Assembly (NCBI GenBank): GCA_028278005.1
Contig: JANQFD010000074.1
Location: 1 to 8,858 of the forward strand
DNA from: Chlorobium sp.
Lineage (GTDB): Bacteria > Bacteroidota > Chlorobiia > Chlorobiales > Chlorobiaceae
Length of the DNA: 8,858 nt
Direction: 5' to 3'
Numbering within the stretch: the first letter of the stretch is position 1; each line of letters opens with the position of its first letter. The position numbers and the translations under genes were made by a program. A model generated the notes under the pieces. It saw only the letters and a program-made list of their open reading frames with translations. It was not told the origin of the DNA and did no database searches. Shown in pieces: positions 1-5,395 of this stretch.

Positions 1-1
1 T

Positions 2-1168
2 ATGAAAATAGGTATATCCTGCCACCATACATACGGAGGTAGCGGTGCGGTTGCGACCGAGCTGGGCAAGGCCCTTGCCGAGCGGGGTCATGTCGTGCAT
101 TTCATCAACCGCTCGGCGCCCTTCCGGCTCGGAACCTTCTCGAAAAACATTTTCTATCACGAAGTCGAGGCGATGCACTATCCGGTGTTCGAGTGCCCGT
201 TTTACTCGCTTGCTCTTGCTACAAAAATCGCCGAGGTTGCGACGTATGAAAAGCTGGATGTAATGCATGCCCACTACGCGATTCCCCATGCCCTGAGCGC
301 AATGCTTGCCCGGCAGATGCTCGAAGAATCATGTTCCGAGGCAAAATGTTTCAGGCTTGCAACGACCCTGCATGGTACGGATATCACAGTAGTAGGGGCC
401 GACAGCAGTATGCAGGGCGCCGTCCGTCTGGCTATCAACAAGTCCGACGGTGTGACGGCCGTGTCGGATTTCCTGAAAAAGGAAACGGTAAAACTGTTCG
501 AACCGAGGCGAGAAATCGAGGTTATCCCTAATTTTGTCGATACCGAACGATTTTTTCGTATGCCGGAAACACAGGAAATTCGCGGTCAGCTCGGGCTCAA
601 CAGTGAAAAGGTCTGTATTCATATTTCCAATTTCAGGCCGGTAAAGCGTATCCGTGATGTCCTGAAAACCTTTCAGGAAGTTGTGCAGTCTGTATCTGCG
701 ACATTGCTTCTTGTCGGTGACGGCCCGGACAGAAGTGATGCGGAAGTCTGGGTGAGGGAAAACGGCATTGCGGAGCATGTGCGGTTTCTCGGCAAGATAG
801 AGGATATTGTCCCACTGCTCTCTGTTTCCGATCTTATGCTGATGCCGAGCAGTGGAGAATCGTTCGGTCTTGCCGCGCTTGAGGCCATGGCATGCGGGGT
901 GCCGGTTATTGTTACGAACATGGGAGGCTTCCCTGAATTTATCGCCAATGGCAAACACGGTTATCTTGTGGATCTGGGTAATGTCGGAAGAATGTCGGAA
1001 AAAGCTCTTGAACTGCTTTCCGATTCGAAGAAGTGGGAAACGTTTTCACGAAACTGTGTCGAACGGGCAGGGAAATACCATGTGTCCTCACTGGTTGAAC
1101 GGTATGAGGCATTTTACGCCCGGCTGATTGAAGAAGGGAAAGGAAAAGATAAGTCAAAAGAGGAGTAA
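2..1168 (+). CDS. bshA: N-acetyl-alpha-D-glucosaminyl L-malate synthase BshA (GT4 glycosyltransferase)
   Basis: This cytoplasmic enzyme joins GlcNAc from UDP-GlcNAc to L-malate, the first step of bacillithiol synthesis. Green sulfur bacteria are known to make the N-methylated form of this thiol. The 388-residue chain is the usual family length. The glycine-rich N-terminal loop (YGGSGAVATELGKALAERGH, residues 11-30) is the BshA form of the GT-B donor/acceptor site. MHAHYAIPHA (88-97) and TLHGTD (122-127) follow. HISNFRPVKRI (207-217) is a BshA hallmark. The GT4 E-x7-E nucleotide-sugar motif is Glu286/Glu294 within SSGESFGLAALEAMACG. The protein ends in a Lys/Glu-rich tail. The ATG at base 2 matches the family N-terminus, so the gene appears complete, although its ribosome binding site and promoter lie outside the window. 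It converges on mreB. Other bsh genes are not nearby. The family call is firm; the thiol end product is inferred. Confidence 0.95.
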   Translation: MKIGISCHHTYGGSGAVATELGKALAERGHVVHFINRSAPFRLGTFSKNIFYHEVEAMHYPVFECPFYSLALATKIAEVATYEKLDVMHAHYAIPHALSAMLARQMLEESCSEAKCFRLATTLHGTDITVVGADSSMQGAVRLAINKSDGVTAVSDFLKKETVKLFEPRREIEVIPNFVDTERFFRMPETQEIRGQLGLNSEKVCIHISNFRPVKRIRDVLKTFQEVVQSVSATLLLVGDGPDRSDAEVWVRENGIAEHVRFLGKIEDIVPLLSVSDLMLMPSSGESFGLAALEAMACGVPVIVTNMGGFPEFIANGKHGYLVDLGNVGRMSEKALELLSDSKKWETFSRNCVERAGKYHVSSLVERYEAFYARLIEEGKGKDKSKEE

Positions 1169-1246
1169 GGTGCAGCTTACTTCGTGCGCAGGATTCAGGA
1201 GCCGGCAGGGTGGATTATCGATAGCGGGCAAGGCGATAGGCTGTCC

Positions 1247-1287
1247 TCAGCAGGCGGCCAACTGCCTGCTGAAGACTGATTCTTCAG
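1247..1287. other. Two overlapping inverted repeats between convergent bshA and mreB
   Basis: A perfect 9-bp inverted repeat (1247-1255 with 1264-1272, 8-base loop) overlaps a perfect 7-bp inverted repeat (1269-1275 with 1281-1287, 5-base loop). They share bases 1269-1272, so both cannot form at once. The second covers the mreB stop codon (complement of 1284-1286). The position suits a bidirectional transcription end for the convergent genes. No T-run follows either stem on either strand, so an intrinsic terminator is not demonstrated. Confidence 0.4.
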
Positions 1288-2312
1288 TATCTCTTTGTCG
1301 GGAGTAATACGCTCCGGTAATTCTCCAGATCTTCAAGCACTTTGCCGGTGCCTCTTGCAACAGCGGTTAAGGGATCTTCGCTGATGTGAACCGCAAGCTT
1401 TGTTTCGTCGTGAATTTTTTTGTCGAGGTCTTTTATGAGTGCCCCGCCTCCTGCAAGAAAGAGGCCCCTGTCGAGAATGTCGGAAGAGAGTTCAGGCTTG
1501 GTTACCTCGAGACATTTCTTTATCGAGTTGATGATCTGGCCAATCGGGGTTGAAATGGCTTCCCTGATGGTCGTTGAATTGACTTCACGCTCTTCCGGCA
1601 GAGCGGTTACAAGATTCCGTCCTCTTACGGTCATGGTCAGTTCCTTGTCCAGCTTGTTTGCCGAAGCGATGCGGATTTTAACCTCTTCTGCAGTTCTTTC
1701 ACCGATGGCAAGGTTATATGCTTTCCTGAAATGACGGATAATCGAATTGGTAATATCGGTTCCTGCAACCCGCAGTGATTCGCCGGAGGCAATGCCTCCA
1801 AGAGAAATGACGGCTATTTCCGTCGTGCCTCCACCGATATCGACAACCATGTTGCCCATCGGTTCCTTGACATCGAGCCCTATGCCGATTGCCGCCGCCA
1901 TTGGTTCGGCTACGAGATACACTTCCTTTGCTCCGATATGTTCGGCTGAGTCACGTACCGCACGTTTTTCAACTGCCGTGATCCCTGACGGGATTCCGAT
2001 AACCATTCTCCGGATTCCCGCCGAAAACTGGGTCTTGGTCTTTTTGATCAGGCCCTTGATGAGTTCTTCGGTTGCTTCATAGTCTGCGATTACGCCGTTT
2101 GCAAGTGGCTTGATGGTAACAATTCCCGGATGTGTTTTTTCATGCATCAGAAGAGCATCCTGACCGATCGCCACTACTTTTCCGGTACTTCTTTCCCTGG
2201 CGACAATCGAGGGTTCGTTGAGAACCACGCCTTTGTCACGAATAAATACAAGTGTGTTGGCTGTCCCGAGATCTACTGCAATGTCCCTGAATAAATAACC
2301 TATAAAGCTCAT
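1284..2312 (-). CDS. mreB: Rod shape-determining protein MreB (bacterial actin)
   Basis: This ATP-binding actin homologue forms membrane-associated filaments that direct lateral cell-wall synthesis in rod-shaped cells. Counting from the chosen start, the 342-residue chain has phosphate-1 DIAVDLGTANT (10-20), the connecting motif LVAEPMAAAIGIG (133-145), phosphate-2 VVDIGGGTTEIAVI (156-169) and the adenosine motif FLAGGGALI (286-294). Length and order are standard. The frame stays open to an upstream ATG at 2435, but that adds 41 residues with no family counterpart. The start at 2312 gives the expected N-terminus (MSFIGYLFRDIAVDLG) and has AGGA five bases before it (complement of 2318-2321). 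The hydrophobic/amphipathic start (MSFIGYLF) may help membrane contact. mreC, mreD, pbp2 and rodA are absent downstream, where bshA converges, so this mreB is not in the usual mreBCD cluster here. It is divergent from hisD. Confidence 0.97.
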   Translation of the reverse strand: MSFIGYLFRDIAVDLGTANTLVFIRDKGVVLNEPSIVARERSTGKVVAIGQDALLMHEKTHPGIVTIKPLANGVIADYEATEELIKGLIKKTKTQFSAGIRRMVIGIPSGITAVEKRAVRDSAEHIGAKEVYLVAEPMAAAIGIGLDVKEPMGNMVVDIGGGTTEIAVISLGGIASGESLRVAGTDITNSIIRHFRKAYNLAIGERTAEEVKIRIASANKLDKELTMTVRGRNLVTALPEEREVNSTTIREAISTPIGQIINSIKKCLEVTKPELSSDILDRGLFLAGGGALIKDLDKKIHDETKLAVHISEDPLTAVARGTGKVLEDLENYRSVLLPTKRY

Positions 2313-2334
2313 TTCTTTCCTGAATGTAAATAAA

Positions 2335-2362
2335 TGTATAGTAGTTTCGCTGTGCCTGTGAA
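2335..2362 (-). promoter_or_regulatory. Candidate sigma-70 promoter for mreB
   Basis: Read on the minus strand, TTCACA (complement of 2357-2362) is one mismatch from the -35 consensus. It is followed after 16 bases by TATACA (complement of 2335-2340), two mismatches from the -10 consensus. The predicted transcript would start near 2328, about 16 bases before the mreB ATG, which leaves room for the AGGA ribosome site. This is a pattern match only; other arrangements in this AT-rich spacer are possible. Confidence 0.3.
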
Positions 2363-2447
2363 TGGGGTGATCGGGAAGATGTTTTCCGGCGATTTCACTG
2401 AGAAAGTAAGGTAGGTAATGGAATAAATATTTCAAATGAAAATCGTT

Positions 2448-2476
2448 GCAGAACCGGGAGTTTTTTCCGGTTCTGC
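2448..2476. promoter_or_regulatory. Perfect 10-bp-stem hairpin in the mreB/hisD spacer
   Basis: GCAGAACCGG (2448-2457) is exactly complementary to CCGGTTCTGC (2467-2476), with a 9-base loop containing six T. Two further G-T pairs could extend the base. It lies about 100 bases upstream of the chosen hisD start and 135 bases upstream of mreB. No T-run follows the stem on either strand, so it is a poor terminator. An operator or a leader hairpin is possible. Its function is unknown. Confidence 0.5.
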
Positions 2477-2575
2477 GGTTAAAGGCAGTGGGTCGGCACT
2501 ATGTTTATTTAAATGAACCGTTTGATTACATTGGGTGAAAGGTTTTGTATCAGAAAGAACATAAAGAAAAACACT

Positions 2576-3865
2576 GTGTTAAGGTTGTTTACCTATGCCG
2601 GGGAAAAGCCGGAACTGCAGCGTCATCTGGACCGCAGCGTAACGTTTGAGCCTGAAGTCAGACAAGTGGTTCTGGAGATCCTGAAAAACATTGAGGACCG
2701 GGGTGATGAAGCCCTTGACGAGTATACTGAAAGATTTCAGGGATACAGGCCGGGAGAGATTACGGTTTCGAAGGACATGATTGAAGATGCATACAGGGGC
2801 GCCGACAAGGATTTTATTGCGGTTCTCGACGAGGCCTATGCGAACATCACAGCGTTTCACGAGCATGAATCCGAAAAGAGTTTCTTCTGTGAAGGGGAGA
2901 ACCGTGTTATTCTCGGCCAGAGGGTAACGCCGCTTGAACGGGTTATGCTGTATGTTCCGGGCGGAAAGGCGGCTTACCCTTCTTCGCTGCTCATGAATGT
3001 TGTGCCTGCCCAAGTCGCAGGGGTGAAGGAGATTTTTCTGACGACGCCATGCGATAGTGATGGCAGGGTCAGCCCTCATATTCTGGCCGCCGCTCATGTG
3101 GCCGGTGTCGATACGATCTACAAGTTCGGTGGAGCGCAGGCTGTCGGTGCGTTTGCATTCGGTACAGAACGTGTCCCGAAAGTTGACAAGATCACCGGTC
3201 CGGGCAACAAGTATGTTGCACTGGCAAAAAAAGAGGTGTTCGGGCATGTTTCCATAGACAGCATCGCAGGGCCTTCGGAGGTTGTCGTTATTGCCGATGA
3301 TTCGGCTGATCCTGAGTTTATCGTGCTTGACCTCTTTGCTCAGTCCGAGCATGATCTTGATGCTTCATCGGTGCTCATTACCGACTCTGTAGAGCTGGCC
3401 GAGGCAGTGAGGAAACTGGCGGACGACATGGTCACTGCAATGGAGCGTGCTGATATCATAAGGCAGGCTTTGCATGCAAACGGAGCCATTGTTCTGACAA
3501 AAGATATACGCGAAGCATGTGAGGTTTCAAACATGATTGCACCGGAACATCTTGAACTGCATGTCCGTGACAGTTGGGAGATTTTGCCCGACCTCAAGCA
3601 TGCCGGGGCGATCTTTATGGGAAGTTATTCCTGTGAGTCTGTGGGCGACTATTTCGCAGGGCCTAACCACACCCTCCCGACCAATGGAACCGCCAGGTTC
3701 TTCTCGCCGCTTTCCGTCCGCGACTTTGTCAAACATACCTCGATTATCTCCTACTCAAAAGAGCAGCTGGCTTTGTCAGGAGACAAGATTGCGCAGTTTG
3801 CCGACCGTGAGAATCTCCAGGCACATGCCGAGGCGGTAAGAGCGAGACTGAGGAAACTGCAATGA
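2576..3865 (+). CDS. hisD: Histidinol dehydrogenase
   Basis: This zinc enzyme oxidises L-histidinol to L-histidine with two NAD+, the last step of histidine synthesis, in the cytoplasm. From the GTG at 2576 it has 429 residues, close to the roughly 430 usual for the family. The frame is also open to an ATG at 2513, which would add 21 basic residues with no family counterpart. Neither start has a clear Shine-Dalgarno, so the start is uncertain. The HisD signature runs from GGAQAVGAFAFGTERVPKVD through ITGPGNKYV to the AGPSEVVVIAD segment (about residues 185-240). By comparison with E. coli, the zinc ligands are Gln256 and His259 (AQSEHDLD), Asp358 (SVGDYFAGPNHTLPT) and His417 (NLQAHAEAV). The catalytic Glu-His pair is 324-325 (APEHLELH). 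All are intact. No other his gene is present, so histidine genes are dispersed. queA follows 26 bases downstream, probably co-transcribed. Confidence 0.96.
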   Translation: MLRLFTYAGEKPELQRHLDRSVTFEPEVRQVVLEILKNIEDRGDEALDEYTERFQGYRPGEITVSKDMIEDAYRGADKDFIAVLDEAYANITAFHEHESEKSFFCEGENRVILGQRVTPLERVMLYVPGGKAAYPSSLLMNVVPAQVAGVKEIFLTTPCDSDGRVSPHILAAAHVAGVDTIYKFGGAQAVGAFAFGTERVPKVDKITGPGNKYVALAKKEVFGHVSIDSIAGPSEVVVIADDSADPEFIVLDLFAQSEHDLDASSVLITDSVELAEAVRKLADDMVTAMERADIIRQALHANGAIVLTKDIREACEVSNMIAPEHLELHVRDSWEILPDLKHAGAIFMGSYSCESVGDYFAGPNHTLPTNGTARFFSPLSVRDFVKHTSIISYSKEQLALSGDKIAQFADRENLQAHAEAVRARLRKLQ

Positions 3866-3891
3866 CAACATTCTGTGCAGCCAGGTGATCT

Positions 3892-4920
3892 ATGGCGAAG
3901 GTCAGCGATTACGATTATGAGCTTCCGGAAGAGAGTATAGCAATCTATCCTCCTGTCGACCGGGGAACAACCAGACTCGAGGTGCTCGACCGTACTACCG
4001 GGACCATAACGCACACATCGTATGCGGAACTCGATCGTTTTTTGAACGAAGGTGATCTTCTTGTGCTCAATAACAGCAAGGTGGTGTGTGCCCGGTTGTT
4101 TGCGCAAAAAACAACAGGAGCCAAAGTCGAACTTGTATTGCTCGAGAAGCATGACGAACGTCAGGATCTGGTTATGTACCGTGGAAAACTGAAAGCCGGA
4201 GATGTTCTGCTCGCTCATGACAGCACACTCAATGTCGATTCTGTGGAGGGCGGGGGGGTGGCCAGGATATCCTGTCAGGATGGGAGGAATGTTCATGATT
4301 TTTTCGAGGAGTATGGGGATGTACCTATTCCACCGTATCTGAAAAGAGCTGCAGAAGAGGTTGACCGTGAGCGTTACCAGACGGTTTTTGCAGAAATACC
4401 GGGTTCGGTTGCTGCTCCGACGGCATCTTTGAACATGACCCCCGAACTGCTCGGCTCTTTAGAGGATAAAGGCATTGCGCTGGCATACATTACCCTTCAT
4501 ATAGGGCTCGGTACGTTTCTTCCTATCAGGGGCGATGATCTTGAAGCGCATGAGATGCATCGGGAATATTACGCAATACCGGCGGAAACCGTTCGAAAGA
4601 TCGAGGAGACAAAAACCGCAGGTAAAAGGGTTATTGCCGTCGGGACTACGGTTACCCGCTCGCTCGAGCATGCCGCATCGTCAATTGAACAGCAGCGGTC
4701 GCCGCAGGAAATATCCGGCGAGGCCGATATCTTTATCTATCCCGGTTATTCCTTCAGGGTTATAGACGGTCTGGTTACCAACTACCATGCCCCCCGCTCA
4801 ACGGTGTTGATGCTGACTGCGGCATTTGCGGGCTGGGACAGCCTGAAGCGGGCGTATGGGGAGGCGCTCGGGAGGGGGTATAGGTTTCTTAGTTATGGAG
4901 ACAGCATGCTGATAGTATAG
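3892..4920 (+). CDS. queA: S-adenosylmethionine:tRNA ribosyltransferase-isomerase QueA
   Basis: QueA transfers and isomerises the ribosyl part of S-adenosylmethionine onto preQ1 in the tRNA wobble position, giving epoxyqueuosine. The 342-residue length is normal. Typical segments occur in order: SDYDYELPEESIAIYP (5-20), DLLVLNNSKVVCARL (55-69), GKLKAGD (98-104), PIPPYLKR (145-152), YITLHIGLGTFLPIR (199-213), EAHEMHREYY (218-227), GEADIFIYPGYSFRVIDGL (276-294), TNYHAPRSTVLML (296-308) and YRFLSYGDSMLI (330-341). One conserved stretch is unusual: residues 174-183 read AAPTASLNMT where the common form is AAPTAGLHFT, so a His-Phe pair is Asn-Met here. The nearby GTTVTRSLE also differs from the usual GTTSVRTLE. 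The start ATG is preceded by AGGTGA with a short spacer. The gene follows hisD closely. Other queuosine genes are not in the window. The family call is firm. Confidence 0.95.
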   Translation: MAKVSDYDYELPEESIAIYPPVDRGTTRLEVLDRTTGTITHTSYAELDRFLNEGDLLVLNNSKVVCARLFAQKTTGAKVELVLLEKHDERQDLVMYRGKLKAGDVLLAHDSTLNVDSVEGGGVARISCQDGRNVHDFFEEYGDVPIPPYLKRAAEEVDRERYQTVFAEIPGSVAAPTASLNMTPELLGSLEDKGIALAYITLHIGLGTFLPIRGDDLEAHEMHREYYAIPAETVRKIEETKTAGKRVIAVGTTVTRSLEHAASSIEQQRSPQEISGEADIFIYPGYSFRVIDGLVTNYHAPRSTVLMLTAAFAGWDSLKRAYGEALGRGYRFLSYGDSMLIV

Positions 4921-4921
4921 G

Positions 4922-4947
4922 ACATTGCAAATAGCCTGCTGCAATGT
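4922..4947 (+). other. Hairpin just after queA
   Basis: ACATTGCA (4922-4929) pairs perfectly with TGCAATGT (4940-4947) across a 10-base loop, starting two bases after the queA stop codon. The position fits a transcript end or RNA-stabilising hairpin. There is no T-run after it, so rho-independent termination is not shown. It overlaps the left end of the large palindromic element that follows. Confidence 0.35.
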
Positions 4948-5054
4948 TCGATTGCTGCGTTGAGCGGTGCTCGGAATCCTCACGTACTCTCATGTACGCT
5001 CCGGTTCCTGTGCTCCGTTCGCCTTACCCTCGAACCTTTCGCAACGGCTATTTG
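4928..5054. repeat. 127-bp imperfect palindromic intergenic element
   Basis: The element is bounded by a perfect 9-bp inverted repeat, CAAATAGCC (4928-4936) and GGCTATTTG (5046-5054). It is symmetrical about base 4991, where CGTAC (4983-4987) faces GTACG (4994-4998). Between these, the two arms align with about one gap each and further shared blocks, such as GTTCGA and CGG-GC-C-GGAA; roughly 60 percent of the inner arm is paired. One coherent centre and matching ends suggest a dispersed palindromic repeat or MITE-like element rather than chance. No second copy is in the window, so dispersal is inferred. No transposase is encoded. Confidence 0.5.
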
Positions 5055-5269
5055 AAACGTCCTTTGGAGGATATGAGTTTTTTCCGTGTCGGTTTCTGAA
5101 CTCTGTTTTGATCTTGAACATCTTTAAGCATCCTCACTTATCTTCTTCCTTTCCTTTGCCAACTGCCCACTGTTGACTGCCGACTGATTTCCCCTCGTCA
5201 CCTGTTTCTGCCTATCGGACTAAAGCCATCCGGCTGACTGGCTATTCGGCCATTTCGCTCATTCTTCCG
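5055..5269. other. Gene-free spacer, pyrimidine-rich, no convincing ORF
   Basis: This is the rest of the non-coding stretch between queA and acnB. It is rich in C and T on the plus strand (for example 5131-5157), includes a short heptamer array (5161-5188), and has no reading frame with family character or a ribosome site. A 69-codon open frame crossing 4967-5176 begins inside the palindromic element and is judged spurious. Confidence 0.5.
5161..5188. repeat. Degenerate heptamer tandem repeat (four units)
   Basis: Four consecutive 7-base units read AACTGCC, CACTGTT, GACTGCC and GACTGAT, all built on NACTGNN. The array lies in the queA-acnB spacer. A similar three-unit run (AACTGCC, TGCTGAA, GACTGAT) is at 1261-1281 between bshA and mreB, with the same first and last units. 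Short degenerate heptamer arrays of this kind occur between genes in several bacterial groups; no function is evident here. Confidence 0.4.
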
Positions 5270-5298
5270 TTGCTTTTTTTCGAGAAGTGTGCTAACTT
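5270..5298 (+). promoter_or_regulatory. Candidate promoter for acnB
   Basis: TTGCTT (5270-5275), a 17-base spacer and TAACTT (5293-5298) match the sigma-70 layout. The -10 is preceded by TGC, giving an extended -10. Each hexamer matches only three of six consensus positions, so the call leans on spacing and the TGn element. The transcript would begin near 5305 and have a leader of about 90 bases. A 5-bp GC hairpin (5310-5314 with 5319-5323, loop ACAG) would sit at its 5' end. Confidence 0.35.
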
Positions 5299-5380
5299 AA
5301 CAGCTTTGCCCGCCACAGGGCGGAATGTTACCCTTCCTTTTTGTCAGAAAAAGATTTCATAAAAGCCATAAAAAAATTAG

Positions 5381-5386
5381 AAGGAG
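5381..5386 (+). promoter_or_regulatory. Shine-Dalgarno of acnB
   Basis: AAGGAG lies nine bases before the ATG at 5396, the clearest ribosome site among the genes in this window. It fixes the acnB start; an open frame beginning at 5341 in another phase is ruled out. Confidence 0.8.
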
Positions 5387-5395
5387 AATCACGTA

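Noticed and set aside
329..958. Minus-strand open frame of 209 codons inside bshA
   Set aside because: It is a shadow of a well-supported gene, has no recognisable motif and no ribosome site.
2579..3352. Minus-strand open frame of 257 codons inside hisD
   Set aside because: It lies opposite conserved HisD sequence, and its product shows no domain and no plausible start signal.
5018..5046. tRNA T-arm-like GGTTCGAG on the minus strand
   Set aside because: There is no acceptor stem, D-arm or anticodon arm at tRNA spacing. The match is part of the palindromic element.
4967..5176. Plus-strand open frame of 69 codons in the queA-acnB spacer
   Set aside because: It starts within the palindromic element, has no Shine-Dalgarno and ends in low-complexity pyrimidine-rich sequence.
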